From NCBI GenBank assembly GCA_015709675.1, contig CP054182.1, positions 1,839,448-1,903,447 of the forward strand: a stretch of DNA of 64,000 bases. Reading direction: 5' to 3'. This DNA comes from Ignavibacteriales bacterium. Its GTDB lineage: Bacteria > Bacteroidota > Ignavibacteria > Ignavibacteriales > Ignavibacteriaceae. Below the pieces are notes generated by a model. The model searched no databases. It was not told the DNA's origin and saw only the letters and a program-made list of their open reading frames with translations. Made by a program: the position numbers and the translations under genes. Positions 1 through 8,627 of the stretch are shown here, one piece after another; positions within the stretch are counted from its first letter, which is position 1; each line of letters opens with the position of its first letter.

Positions 1-66
1 TTTACTGCTGAGATGTGGTAAAAGGTTTTAATTCAGCAAATTATTCAGAAACAGAAGGCAGGACAG

Positions 67-531
67 ATGAAAGCACCAGGAAATACCGTAAAAGAAATTC
101 TGGCTAACATTCCGGAAGAGAGAGCAGAGGCATTTAACAAACTGCATGAAGTTATTGTTAAAAACCTGCCAAAGGGATTTGAACCGGGGATGAGTTATGG
201 CGGGCTGGGGTATGTTGTCCCTCATTCGTTGTATCCTGTCGGCTACCATTGCAAGCCAAGTGAACCGCTGCCTTTTGCGGGTATTGCCTCACAAAAGAAT
301 TCCATCAATTTTTATCACATGGGAATCTACGCAGATCCTGATCTGCTGAAATGGTTTGTTGATGAATATCCTAAACACTGCAAACAGAAATTAGATATGG
401 GTAAAAGCTGCATCCGGTTCAAGAAGATGGATGATATACCTTATAAACTCATTGGAGAATTAATGAAGAAAATGAGTGTGAAGGATTGGGTAACAATGTA
501 TGAGAAAAATTATAAGAAAAAGGGGAAATAG
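67..531 (+). CDS. DUF1801 / YdhG-like domain protein
   Basis: A 154-residue soluble protein that reads as a DUF1801 (YdhG-like) member: an N-terminal helix beginning TVKEILANIPEE, a central 'GMSYGG' and aromatic-rich strand region, and a lysine-rich C-terminus (KKKGK). The family has an SCP2-like alpha/beta fold and no assigned reaction. The ATG is preceded by an AAGGCAGGA purine stretch at good spacing, so the start looks secure. It stands alone, followed by a repeat-rich noncoding stretch and a gene on the other strand. No signal peptide or membrane segment is seen, so it is probably cytoplasmic. Confidence 0.8.
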   Translation: MKAPGNTVKEILANIPEERAEAFNKLHEVIVKNLPKGFEPGMSYGGLGYVVPHSLYPVGYHCKPSEPLPFAGIASQKNSINFYHMGIYADPDLLKWFVDEYPKHCKQKLDMGKSCIRFKKMDDIPYKLIGELMKKMSVKDWVTMYEKNYKKKGK

Positions 532-868
532 AATATTGTTTGTATTGAGTGCTATGCCGGTTTGGTGAGAAGTTCAGCACTGTAAATACACGCCGCGGCG
601 TATATCTACGAAGACCTTGCGACGAAAAACTCTTTTACAAGATACCGGTGGAATTACAAATTGGTAAAAAGCTAACAGGTCATCCGCGCTGCGGGTTTGA
701 ATAATTGGGGTTTGATGGTTTCCTATTAATAGGTCACCCGCGCTGCGGGTTCGATGTCTGACATTATATACAAAATGATGATTCCGGAGGAATCACAAAA
801 TGGTAGAAAAGCGATAAGGCCCCCAATCTTTCCTGATTCCAGAGGAATCACAAATTGAATGCAGCCCG
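532..868. repeat. Intergenic patch of short hairpin repeats
   Basis: This stretch has no gene but several small perfect hairpins. ATCCGC-GCT-GCGGGT-type units lie at about 682-697 and 736-750. GATTCC-GGA-GGAATC-type units lie at about 780-813 and 835-861, and a diverged copy at about 642-671. The second type is followed by a conserved tail (CACAAAATGGTAGAAA or similar). A CGCCGCGGCG palindrome lies at 591-600. The same two families recur at the far end of the window (63714-63991). Confidence 0.75.
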
Positions 869-1351
869 TTAAAACTTCTTCGCTGAGCTAAAGCTGTCCA
901 GATCATAGGAGATTCTGGTATCAGGCATGGGGAGACGCCTGATCTTCACATTTGCCTTGCTGAAAAACTCCTCTGCCATGGTGTTATGGTAATCAGAAAA
1001 AATCACTACTTCAATAATTCCGGCAGTAATTAATGCTTTTGCACAGTTGGTGCAGGGCATATTGGTAACATAGGCAACTGCATTCTTTGTACTTACGCCG
1101 TTTGCAGAACATTGCAGAATGGCATTCATTTCAGCATGAATTGTCCTGATGCAGTGCCCTTCGTGAATCATACAGCCCACATCCTCGCAGTGTGCGTCAC
1201 CGGGAATTGAACCGTTGTAGCCGGTGCTGAGGATTTGTTTGTTTCGTACCAGGACGCAGCCGCAATGCATACGGGGGCAGGTTGCACGTTCGGAAACGAG
1301 CATGGCTACTTTGAGAAAATATTCATCCCAACTGGGTCTGTGCTGATTCAT
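869..1351 (-). CDS. Deoxycytidylate (dCMP) deaminase, ComEB family
   Basis: A 160-residue zinc-dependent deaminase predicted to convert dCMP to dUMP for thymidylate synthesis in the cytoplasm. The catalytic motifs are clear: HAEMNA supplies the zinc-binding His and the proton-shuttling Glu, and PCTNC supplies the two zinc Cys. The upstream segment with GDAHC, GCMIHEGHC and IRT is typical of the ComEB/dCMP deaminase branch and marks it apart from cytidine deaminases. Its length is normal for the family. It lies 76 bases downstream of the ferredoxin gene on the same strand, but a terminator hairpin sits between them, so it may have its own promoter. Confidence 0.9.
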   Translation of the reverse strand: MNQHRPSWDEYFLKVAMLVSERATCPRMHCGCVLVRNKQILSTGYNGSIPGDAHCEDVGCMIHEGHCIRTIHAEMNAILQCSANGVSTKNAVAYVTNMPCTNCAKALITAGIIEVVIFSDYHNTMAEEFFSKANVKIRRLPMPDTRISYDLDSFSSAKKF

Positions 1352-1374
1352 AGTGATAGAGTTTCAGATGATGG

Positions 1375-1410
1375 AAAAACAAAAAAGCCGTTTGTAGCAA
1401 ACGGCTTTCC
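1375..1410 (-). terminator. Rho-independent terminator after the ferredoxin gene
   Basis: An 11-bp stem (AAAGCCGTTTG with CAAACGGCTTT, loop TAG) at 1384-1408 is followed on the minus strand by a run of T residues. It lies just past the ferredoxin stop codon and upstream of the dCMP deaminase start. Confidence 0.85.
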
Positions 1411-1427
1411 TGCAATGAATTATATTC

Positions 1428-1760
1428 TTATCTGCCGAGAGAATCTAAATGATCTTTACGGGCAAGCAGTGTATCCTTATCCTCAACATGTTTTGGATCA
1501 GGTACGCAGCAATCAACCGGGCAGACAGCAGCACACTGTGGTTCGTCGTGGAATCCGACGCACTCGGTGCATTTGTCAGGGACGATATAATAAAAGTCGC
1601 TGGAGAAAAATCCTTCAGCGCCGGAAGGAGCTGCATCCCCATCGCCGTAGCTTTTGCCGGCGAGTTCCCATTCGCGTCCGCCTTCGTAGATGGCAGTATT
1701 GGGGCATTCAGGTTCGCATGCACCGCAGTTGATGCATTCTTCAGTTATCATGATAGCCAT
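1428..1760 (-). CDS. 2[4Fe-4S] dicluster ferredoxin
   Basis: A 110-residue soluble electron carrier. The N-terminal motif [12 protein letters not shown] is a full Cx2Cx2Cx3CP cluster site. The second site is CTEC, then eight residues, then CAAVCP, an enlarged loop seen in the YfhL/Chlorobium-type 2[4Fe-4S] ferredoxins. Between the clusters is a longer acidic and Gly-rich insert (about residues 30-55). The C-terminal part ([19 protein letters not shown]) is a short helix as in that family. The gene has its own terminator downstream. The redox partner cannot be read from the context. Confidence 0.9.
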   Translation of the reverse strand: MAIMITEECINCGACEPECPNTAIYEGGREWELAGKSYGDGDAAPSGAEGFFSSDFYYIVPDKCTECVGFHDEPQCAAVCPVDCCVPDPKHVEDKDTLLARKDHLDSLGR

Positions 1761-1878
1761 AGTAGTTTCCTTTTTATCAAGTTGTCGTAAAGAGTTTCAA
1801 TAATCTCATTTCAATATAATTTTAAGCATGATTCAGGTTCAAGAGAATAAAGCGGTTTGTCATCTTTTTTGGGATGAA

Positions 1879-2601
1879 TCACCAGCTTCCGCTGGCTCCG
1901 CCTCCTCCGAAACCGCCCCCGCCGCCACTGAATCCGCCAAAACCGCCTCCGCCCCCTCCTCCGCCAAAGGAGCCGCCGCTAAAACCTCCGAAGCCTCCGA
2001 CGTAAATGCCTCTTCTTCTGCGTCCTCCCCCGGTTAAAAGACTAATTAAAATAAATAGAATAAAGAAGATTATTCTCCCAATCGGGAATTCATCGTCTTC
2101 ATTTTTAACGGATTTTACGTCATATTCGCCGGCGATAGCACGGATAATAGAATTAATACCAATTTTAATGCCACCGTAATAGTCCCCCTGCTTGAGATAA
2201 GGAACCACCTCCCGCCTTATAATGTAACTCGCCGTAGCATCCGGGAGTGCACCCTCAAGACCATAGCCCACTTCAATGCGGAGCAGCCGGTCTTTTTTGA
2301 CTATAACGAAGAGCACTCCGTTATCATTACCTTTTGTGCCGATTTTATTCTTCTCGGCAGTCTGGAAAGCAAAATCTTCAATCGGGTATCCGTCCAGAGA
2401 CGTCATCATGAAAACCACCACCTGGTTGGATGTGGAATCAAAATGAGTTTTAACTATTCCGGTCAGTTCATTGATTTCCTGCGGGGAAAGCGTTGATGTG
2501 TGGTCGGTAACCCATTTATCAATTAATGGGAATTCAACCTGAGCCCGTAGGAACGGGCTCAGGAGAATGAAAAGAACAATCAGCCGTGTTGGTTGTATCA
2601 A
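1879..2601 (-). CDS. TPM-domain (YgcG family) membrane protein with Gly-rich tail
   Basis: A 240-residue protein with a signal peptide (about residues 1-20), a TPM domain (about 25-165), one transmembrane helix (IGRIIFFILFILISLL, about 175-192), an arginine cluster (GGGRRRRG), and a tail made almost entirely of glycine, phenylalanine and serine ending GASGSW. This is the usual YgcG/TPM architecture. Proteins of this type sit in the envelope and are often co-encoded with LemA, as here: the start codon overlaps the lemA stop by four bases (ATGA). The biochemical function is not established. The tail makes the opposite strand look open; those frames are shadows. Confidence 0.85.
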   Translation of the reverse strand: MIQPTRLIVLFILLSPFLRAQVEFPLIDKWVTDHTSTLSPQEINELTGIVKTHFDSTSNQVVVFMMTSLDGYPIEDFAFQTAEKNKIGTKGNDNGVLFVIVKKDRLLRIEVGYGLEGALPDATASYIIRREVVPYLKQGDYYGGIKIGINSIIRAIAGEYDVKSVKNEDDEFPIGRIIFFILFILISLLTGGGRRRRGIYVGGFGGFSGGSFGGGGGGGGFGGFSGGGGGFGGGGASGSW

Positions 2602-3194
2602 AACTCAACTTTCGGAGCGTTTTCGCTTCCGGGGGCTGACTGGAAATACTGCTTGTCACGGAAACCCATCAGTCCTGCAATAAGGACAACAGGGAAACGT
2701 TTAACAGCCGTATTATACAGTTTTACTACATCGTTATATTTATTTCTGGCAACGGTAATCCGGTTTTCGGTACCTTCAAGCTGTGCCTGAAGCTGCTGGA
2801 AACTTTCATTAGCTTTCAGATCAGGGTAATTTTCAACCGTGACCAAAAGCCGTGAAATAGCACTTCCGAGCTCACTCTGCGCCTGCTGGAAGCGGGCGAA
2901 GCTCTGAGGATCATCAAGCACTTCCTTTGTTACGGTCATCTGGCTGACTTTAGCGCGTGCTTCAGTAACTGTTGTCAGAACTTCTTTCTCGAAATCCGCG
3001 TATCCTTTTACAGTATTGACCAGATTGGGAATCAGATCAGCACGCCTCTGATACTGATTTTCAACCTGACCCCAGGCATTATTTACCTCTTCATTCAATG
3101 CTACGAACGAATTGTATGAGGAGATTCCCCACATGAAGCCCATAACCAACAGTACGACGAAGACGATTCCGCCAATAATGAACCATTTTTTCAT
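2598..3194 (-). CDS. lemA: LemA family protein
   Basis: A 198-residue LemA protein: one N-terminal transmembrane helix (about residues 4-24), then the family signature NSFVALNEEVNNAWGQVENQ with RRADLIPNLVNTVKGYA following, and a long helical coiled-coil region to about residue 170. The family forms a helical bundle anchored in the inner membrane with its bulk outside. Translation is coupled to the downstream TPM gene by an ATGA overlap. An AAGGAG ribosome-binding site precedes the ATG, so the start is well supported. Confidence 0.92.
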   Translation of the reverse strand: MKKWFIIGGIVFVVLLVMGFMWGISSYNSFVALNEEVNNAWGQVENQYQRRADLIPNLVNTVKGYADFEKEVLTTVTEARAKVSQMTVTKEVLDDPQSFARFQQAQSELGSAISRLLVTVENYPDLKANESFQQLQAQLEGTENRITVARNKYNDVVKLYNTAVKRFPVVLIAGLMGFRDKQYFQSAPGSENAPKVEF

Positions 3195-3258
3195 CTTCTT
3201 AACTCCTTGTGATTAAATGAATAAAATACTTATATATACACACAACAGACCGTGAGGG

Positions 3259-4620
3259 TCAGTTTGTCAGGCTTCGCGAAGGGGCGGGTATCCGGCCGCC
3301 TCTGGTTACAAAGCCTGAAGAATTCAGAGTGCTGACAGGCATTATCGGGGCTCTGCCGAGCAGGCCTCCGTAATCAACGTAATCACCCACGCCTTTTCCT
3401 TCGGCAGGGATGATTCTGACAGCGGTTGTTTTGTCATTAATGATGCCTATTGCTGCTTCATCCGCGATGATTCCTGCGATGGTTGTTGCCGGAGTAGAAC
3501 CGGGAACAGCTACCATATCCAGTCCGACAGAGCAGACAGCAGTCATGGCTTCAAGCTTTTCAATACTGAGATGTCCTTTTTCAACCGCGCGGATCATTCC
3601 CTGATCTTCGCTCACAGGAATAAAGGCACCGCTCATACCGCCGACGGATGAACTTGCCATCAGACCTGCTTTTTTAACACAGTCATTCAGCATTGCAAGC
3701 GCGGCAGTTGTTCCGGGGGCACCAACATCCTCGACACCCATGGCGATTAATATATCAGCAATGCTGTCTCCCTCTGCAGGGGTAGGAGCAAGTGATATAT
3801 CCACGATGCCAAAGGGGATGCCGTGTTTTTCAGCCACTTTTCTTCCGAGCAGTTCGCCTGCACGGGTAATCTTGAAAATTGTTTTTTTAATGGTTTCGGC
3901 AAGATCCTGGAATCCTGAACCTGCGCATGCTTTCACAGCATCAAGTACCACACCCGGACCGCTAATGCCCACATTAAGTGTTACTTCCGGCTCGGTAACT
4001 CCGTGAAACGCGCCCGCAACAAAAGGATTATCTTCAACTGCATTACAAAATACTACCAGTTTAGCGCAGCCAACTGAATCAGCATCTGCGGTTCTAGATG
4101 CTGTTTCCTTTATTGCTTCCGCCATCATCATAACAGCATCCATATTTATACCGGCTTTGGTTGAACCGATATTAACACTGGAACAGACTTTTTTAGTTGC
4201 GGAGAGGGCAAGCGGAATGGATTTGATAAGAGCAAGATCGCCTTTGGTAAAACCCTTTTGCACGAGTGCTGAGTAACCGGCTATATAGTCAATCCCGATT
4301 TCAGCTGCCGCGCGGTCAAGAGCAACGGCAATCTCTACTGCCTCATCGCTACCGAAACCGTCGCAGAGCAATGCAACCGGAGTTACTGAAACACGTTTAT
4401 TTGCAATTGAGATGCCATAGGTGCGTTCAACATCAGATGCAAGCGCAACATGTCTTGATCCGAGCATTGTTATTTTATCGTAAACTTTTCCGCAGACCAC
4501 CTTGCTATTGCGGTCGGCGCAATCCCTGAGACTTATTCCCATCGTGACGGTGCGGATATCAAAATGCTCCACCTCAGTCATTTTGATGGTTTCTAATATT
4601 TCTTCAAACTCGTAATTCAA
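3259..4620 (-). CDS. UPF0210 / PFL family protein
   Basis: A 453-residue cytoplasmic protein of the UPF0210 (DUF711) family, full length. Recognisable segments are [11 protein letters not shown] near the start, [17 protein letters not shown] in the middle, and [17 protein letters not shown]-type glycine-rich motifs with [15 protein letters not shown] later. The fold resembles the glycyl-radical enzyme (pyruvate formate-lyase-like) barrel, but no activity is known. The gene lies 29 bases after a small ACT-domain gene; this pairing recurs in many bacteria and suggests that the ACT protein regulates it or binds the same ligand. Confidence 0.88.
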   Translation of the reverse strand: MNYEFEEILETIKMTEVEHFDIRTVTMGISLRDCADRNSKVVCGKVYDKITMLGSRHVALASDVERTYGISIANKRVSVTPVALLCDGFGSDEAVEIAVALDRAAAEIGIDYIAGYSALVQKGFTKGDLALIKSIPLALSATKKVCSSVNIGSTKAGINMDAVMMMAEAIKETASRTADADSVGCAKLVVFCNAVEDNPFVAGAFHGVTEPEVTLNVGISGPGVVLDAVKACAGSGFQDLAETIKKTIFKITRAGELLGRKVAEKHGIPFGIVDISLAPTPAEGDSIADILIAMGVEDVGAPGTTAALAMLNDCVKKAGLMASSSVGGMSGAFIPVSEDQGMIRAVEKGHLSIEKLEAMTAVCSVGLDMVAVPGSTPATTIAGIIADEAAIGIINDKTTAVRIIPAEGKGVGDYVDYGGLLGRAPIMPVSTLNSSGFVTRGGRIPAPSRSLTN

Positions 4621-4649
4621 CCGTTAACCTGTGAGTGCAATTTCTGTAA

Positions 4650-5075
4650 TTAAATACGGTGCATATATCTGAAAACATCCTCATGCTGCAGATATATCTT
4701 CACCTTAAGACGGGTGCCAAGTTCAGATAGTTCATCCTGAATTGTTTTAAAATCCTTTGATGAAGCTGAAAAATCAATTACCATAATCATGGTGAAAAAT
4801 TCCTGCATGATTTTCTGGGAGAGGTCAAGGATATCACAACCGCTGTTTCCCAGCAGAGAGGATACTGCTCCGACAATACCGGGAGAATTGACACCAAAGG
4901 AGGTGAGAATTGCTCTCTGGGATGAACCGGCGGAACTTGTATGACCATTCCGGGGCAGCGGTGAATTCTGCAGTTTTTGAGAAATATATTTTTTTACCTC
5001 TTCCGGGTTGGCTTTTTCACCGAGAGCAGAGATTGCCTCTACTGCCCACTCCCGTATCTGTTCTTCATTTACCAT
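4650..5075 (-). CDS. ACT-domain regulatory protein (UPF0237-like)
   Basis: A 141-residue protein with an ACT domain in its C-terminal two thirds: AILTSFGVNSPGIVGAVSSL starts the first strand and helix, and MIMVIDFS and LKVKIYLQHEDVFRYMHRI form later strands. ACT domains bind small ligands, often amino acids. About 45 extra residues at the N-terminus form a small helical segment (EEQIREWAVEAISALGEK) plus a Ser/Gly linker, not part of a minimal UPF0237 protein. It overlaps the upstream TPR gene by seven bases and precedes the UPF0210 gene closely. Confidence 0.8.
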   Translation of the reverse strand: MVNEEQIREWAVEAISALGEKANPEEVKKYISQKLQNSPLPRNGHTSSAGSSQRAILTSFGVNSPGIVGAVSSLLGNSGCDILDLSQKIMQEFFTMIMVIDFSASSKDFKTIQDELSELGTRLKVKIYLQHEDVFRYMHRI

Positions 5076-5905
5076 TCGGGTTTTAATCCGTTATAATTAT
5101 TCTGATAAAAGGACAAAATGCTGTTTTTTATCCGGGTATTATGATTTTGCCCGAAAATTTCAGCATTTTCCAAATTTCCATTATAAAACCGGAAAAATAG
5201 GAAATTTCCGGTCATGATGCCATCAAATATTCGGTCTGCCGTAAAAGCAGTTGCTGCCGTGTAGCCCCATAGCCCGCACCAGAAGAGAGAAAGAAGCCCG
5301 GATGAGTATTCACCGAGGTAAATCTGCGGTAATCCCGGCAGAAATGCTGAAATGATTTTCATTACCTCAGGATTGACCAGATCCGCTTCACCGAGCCGGC
5401 AAAGTGCAGCAAGGGAGTCACCGGGGGAGAGGGAGTCCAGTATCGCAGCAGCGGATGCAAGGTTTCCCGCAAAAAGCCCGGCAATGCCGTTCCAGTAACG
5501 AATTTCATCCCGGCGCTCAGGGGATCGCGCAGACGCCAGGTTCAGGATTTTTTGCGCCGTTGCCGGAGATCCTTTCAGGATTTCATTCTTTGCGTGCTCT
5601 ATGAGGGCCGCTGCCTCATCACGCGTATTTTGGGCTGAATTCCTTGCGTTGAGAAAATAAGGGGACGCCAGACGATAGAAACCTCCTTTTTTGTATGCAG
5701 CCGCAATCATCAGGTTCGCTTCATGATGCAATGCCGAATCTGGCGCAAAAAAGAGATACCGTTTAAGTTCGGTAATAGCATGGAAATACTCTGCTCTGGT
5801 ATATAGTTCTTTCCCTTTCCGGAAAAGTCCGCTCGCATCCACGCCGGTCTGAGAAAATGTATTCACCTGACAGAGAAGCATCAAAACTGCAATTACGGAT
5901 CGCAT
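5069..5905 (-). CDS. TPR-like exported protein with C-terminal membrane segments
   Basis: A 278-residue protein not assignable to a named family. It has a signal peptide (MRSVIAVLMLLCQVNTFSQ), then TPR-like helical repeats (about residues 28-165; for example GKELYTRAEYFHAITELKRY), then a hydrophobic C-terminal region with FLPGLPQIYLGEYSSGLLSL and a second segment TGNFLFFRFYNGNLENAE. The same arrangement occurs in the gene just upstream, so the two look like diverged paralogues. They overlap by 13 bases and follow a YidD-like gene, which suggests a shared envelope role. The function is unknown. Confidence 0.65.
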   Translation of the reverse strand: MRSVIAVLMLLCQVNTFSQTGVDASGLFRKGKELYTRAEYFHAITELKRYLFFAPDSALHHEANLMIAAAYKKGGFYRLASPYFLNARNSAQNTRDEAAALIEHAKNEILKGSPATAQKILNLASARSPERRDEIRYWNGIAGLFAGNLASAAAILDSLSPGDSLAALCRLGEADLVNPEVMKIISAFLPGLPQIYLGEYSSGLLSLFWCGLWGYTAATAFTADRIFDGIMTGNFLFFRFYNGNLENAEIFGQNHNTRIKNSILSFYQNNYNGLKPEW

Positions 5906-6741
5906 GGCAGCTCCAGACTGAAACCAAGGAACCAGTTATTACGGATGATGAAATCACCGGTTTCAGACTTTAGATCAAAAAGGGTTTTTTCATTCCTGAG
6001 TTTTGCTGAAATGAATGAGCCGTATATATTTCCGAAATAAAAACCCGCACCGGCTGCGCCGAGGATATACCCGCGCGTTGTGTGATCATGTTCGAAACTT
6101 GTCCATGCCAGATAGCCAAATAGTGAGGTCAGAATAAATGCGGTAACGCCGTCTCCGGTTTCACCGGTGTAGATTTTCCCTGAGCCGGGGACGATCATTG
6201 AGAGCAGCCCTGCCAGATAAGGTGATTTCAGAGAAACATTTTCGTGACGCTCTCGTAAACCGGTAAGTTCCTGCTTTGCTTGCTCACCCAGACCTGAAGG
6301 AAGTTCCGGCTTTATGCTATTGATAAAGAAATTGCTTTCTTTTATAACTGAGGAGGCCGGATGGGTGCTTAGAGTGCTGAGCAGTTCAATTCTTGCGGCG
6401 AGTTCAGGCGGCGGGAGTTTCCGGTCAAACCTTGATATATATAATCCGTAGAGAAAAGCGGAGCCGGCGGATTTTAGTTCTTCGGTGGTGAGTGACTCCA
6501 CAGAAGCGGTAATCTGATCAATGTTGCCGGAACGCCACTGGGAGAGTATCCATTTAAGAAGCGCGAGTGAGTCGCTGCTGCTTTTGAATGCTTCCTGGTA
6601 TTCAAGCCCGGCACGGAAGAAGTCCCCCGAACAATAGAGATGATCAGCGAACCGGATACGTGCTTCAGGGGTGTAAAAAGAGGAATCCTGACCTGACATA
6701 CTGACAGTTAACAGAATCAGGGAGAAAAGCAGCGGTTTTAT
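5893..6741 (-). CDS. TPR-like exported protein, probable AUA start
   Basis: The first ATG of this frame is at 6699, giving 268 residues (MSGQDSSFYTPE...) without an export signal. The open frame continues upstream and encodes a clear signal-peptide core (KPLLFSLILLTVS, then MSGQ). No ATG, GTG or TTG occurs between the preceding in-frame stop and 6699. An ATA at 6741-6739 sits eight bases after a GGAG box and overlaps the YidD stop as ATAA, the analogue of the usual ATGA overlap; I took it as the start. The mature part has TPR-like helices and a C-terminal membrane region (SIVPGSGKIYTGETGDGVTA). It resembles the downstream gene. Function unknown. Confidence 0.6.
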   Translation of the reverse strand: MKPLLFSLILLTVSMSGQDSSFYTPEARIRFADHLYCSGDFFRAGLEYQEAFKSSSDSLALLKWILSQWRSGNIDQITASVESLTTEELKSAGSAFLYGLYISRFDRKLPPPELAARIELLSTLSTHPASSVIKESNFFINSIKPELPSGLGEQAKQELTGLRERHENVSLKSPYLAGLLSMIVPGSGKIYTGETGDGVTAFILTSLFGYLAWTSFEHDHTTRGYILGAAGAGFYFGNIYGSFISAKLRNEKTLFDLKSETGDFIIRNNWFLGFSLELPCDP

Positions 6742-7289
6742 TTCTTCTTCTCCATCAGGTATATATATTCAGGGAACCAGGGGTTTGCATTGCCGCTGCC
6801 GTCAAGCAGATAAACGTAATGCGGATCAAAGTATTTTCCCTTCGTAATAAGGGGATAATGCTCTCTTCTGTTAACCACATTTGCATCCCTGGTAAATCGG
6901 TCAAAAAAGAGGATAGTACCTGTAATGAGCCCTGTTTCCTTTATACCGTGCATCAGGAATGAAGAACAGGAGGGGTGGAAAGGGCACTTGTTTCCGTCCG
7001 GCTCTGATATGGCAAACCAGTAGGTGTATATCAGAGGTATGGTCAGATAATCAGAAAGCGCATTGAACTGAAGATTATATTCCTTTCCGGTCGGTTTCAG
7101 TTCACTTTGGTAAACGGGATCTTTTGCGGACCAGACGGAGGTTTCTTCCTCCTGAAGATTCTGAGGGAAGGTGAGCGGAGCAAGGCCGATACATAAAAGA
7201 AAAATCAGAATATAAGATTTCCGTAAATGCCGATAAGGCGGGACCGGGGAAATAATCACTGAAGCCATGATTCGCTGAATGATATTCAT
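6738..7289 (-). CDS. Divergent YidD-like protein with N-terminal extension
   Basis: A 183-residue protein whose C-terminal 85 residues match the YidD (Haemolytic) pattern: CPFHPSCSSFLMHGIKETG corresponds to the YidD signature CRFxPTCSxYAxxAIxxxG, and DPHYVY to its end. Classical YidD is about 70-90 residues and assists membrane-protein insertion by YidC. Here there is an extra N-terminus with a hydrophobic helix (ILIFLLCIGLAPLTF, about residues 28-42) and a polar linker. It starts a three-gene cluster with two TPR/membrane proteins and lies 37 bases after the acyl-CoA dehydrogenase gene. Confidence 0.65.
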   Translation of the reverse strand: MNIIQRIMASVIISPVPPYRHLRKSYILIFLLCIGLAPLTFPQNLQEEETSVWSAKDPVYQSELKPTGKEYNLQFNALSDYLTIPLIYTYWFAISEPDGNKCPFHPSCSSFLMHGIKETGLITGTILFFDRFTRDANVVNRREHYPLITKGKYFDPHYVYLLDGSGNANPWFPEYIYLMEKKK

Positions 7290-7326
7290 TCCGCCTGCCT
7301 TATCTGCATTCCGGTATATACGGTAA

Positions 7327-8472
7327 TCAGTTGCCGGAAAGAAGGGTTCGCGCTATGACGATCTTCTGTATTTCTGATGTTCCTTCATAGATTTCGGTAA
7401 TCTTTGCGTCACGCAGATAGCGCTCAACAAGATATTCACGGACGTAGCCGTAACCGCCGTGAACCTGAATAGCCTCAAGAGCATTTTCCACCGCTATCTT
7501 TGAAGCATAGAGTTTCGCCATCGCGGCTTCTTTAGTGTAATTTTTGCCTGCATCCTTTAATGCCGCAGCCTGAAGGGTGAGCATTTTGGCGGCTTCGAAC
7601 TTTACTGCCATATCAGCTATCTTAAACTGAATTGCCTGATGGTTTGCAATTTCGGTGCCGAATGCTTTACGCTGCTTTGCATAGTTCTTTGCCGCATCAA
7701 GCGAAGCGAGAGCTATTCCAAGCGCCTGAGAAGCAATACCGATTCTTCCGCCGTTAAGAGTGTTCATTGCAAAGTTAAATCCTTTGCCCTCTTCCCAGAC
7801 GATATTTTCTTTTGGTACCCGGCAATTGGTAAAGGTGAGCGAGCAGGTGTCAGAACTGCGGATGCCGAGTTTATCTTCTTTTTTTGCAGATTCAAAACCG
7901 GGTGTGCCTCTTTCAACGAGGAAGCAGGTAATGCCTTTGTGGGCTTTTTCACGGTCGGTCTGTGTCATCACGAGGGTATAATCAGCAGTGGTCCCGTTGG
8001 TAATCCAGTTTTTAATACCGTTGATGATATAATGGTCGCCGTCTTTTTCCGCAACGGTGTGCTGATTAGTTGCATCACTGCCGGCTTCTGGTTCAGAGAG
8101 GGCGAACGCACCCAGCTTTTCACCTGAGGCAAGTTTGGTCAGGTAGTTCGTTTTAAGATATTCACTGCCGTATTTTTCCAGACCCCAGCAGACCAATGAA
8201 TTATTTACTGACATAATAACACCCACGCTGGCATCTACCTTGCTGATTTCGGTCATAGCAAGAACGTAGCTGATGGTATCCATGCCTGCTCCGCCATAAT
8301 CAGGGGAGACCATCATACCCATAAAGCCCTGTTCTCCGAGCTTTTTGATGATTTCGTAGGGGAATTCGGCATTAATATCACGCTCAACAGCGGAGGGGGC
8401 TATTTCAGCTTCGGCAAACTCTTTTGCGGTCTGCTGAATCATTAACTGATCTTCGGTCAATTCAAAATTCAT
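7327..8472 (-). CDS. Acyl-CoA dehydrogenase (short-chain/butyryl type)
   Basis: A 381-residue FAD flavoprotein that oxidises acyl-CoA to enoyl-CoA. N-terminal helical domain (1-120), beta domain (GAFALSEPEAGSDATNQ and NYIING-like FAD-binding motifs, 120-230) and C-terminal helical domain are complete. The catalytic base is the Glu of IYEGTSEIQ (about residue 363), placed as in short-chain and glutaryl-type enzymes. QVHGGYGYVREY is the usual adenine/FAD loop. Chain-length specificity cannot be fixed. An electron-transfer flavoprotein partner is expected, but no ETF gene is in the window. Confidence 0.93.
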   Translation of the reverse strand: MNFELTEDQLMIQQTAKEFAEAEIAPSAVERDINAEFPYEIIKKLGEQGFMGMMVSPDYGGAGMDTISYVLAMTEISKVDASVGVIMSVNNSLVCWGLEKYGSEYLKTNYLTKLASGEKLGAFALSEPEAGSDATNQHTVAEKDGDHYIINGIKNWITNGTTADYTLVMTQTDREKAHKGITCFLVERGTPGFESAKKEDKLGIRSSDTCSLTFTNCRVPKENIVWEEGKGFNFAMNTLNGGRIGIASQALGIALASLDAAKNYAKQRKAFGTEIANHQAIQFKIADMAVKFEAAKMLTLQAAALKDAGKNYTKEAAMAKLYASKIAVENALEAIQVHGGYGYVREYLVERYLRDAKITEIYEGTSEIQKIVIARTLLSGN

Positions 8473-8509
8473 AGTGTAATCCTTCTTAGAGGTAAAAGTT
8501 GACAGTGCA

Positions 8510-8556
8510 GGAAATAATTACCCTGGCCCTGAAGGGGGAAGTCAGGCATTATTTCC
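8510..8556. promoter_or_regulatory. Inverted repeat in divergent intergenic region
   Basis: GGAAATAAT (8510-8518) and ATTATTTCC (8548-8556) form a perfect 9-bp dyad, with a smaller CCTG/CAGG pair inside. It lies between the divergently transcribed acyl-CoA dehydrogenase and rlmN genes, so it is not an end-of-gene terminator. An operator or transcript leader structure is possible. Confidence 0.4.
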
Positions 8557-8627
8557 TTAATTTTAGTGCCTGAAAATAAACTTTTATCCTCTTTTAACCA
8601 ATAAACGAATCAGTAAACTTAACACGA

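Noticed and set aside
1828-2037. Open frame rich in Ala and Ser
   Set aside because: Antisense of the Gly-rich tail of the TPM protein.
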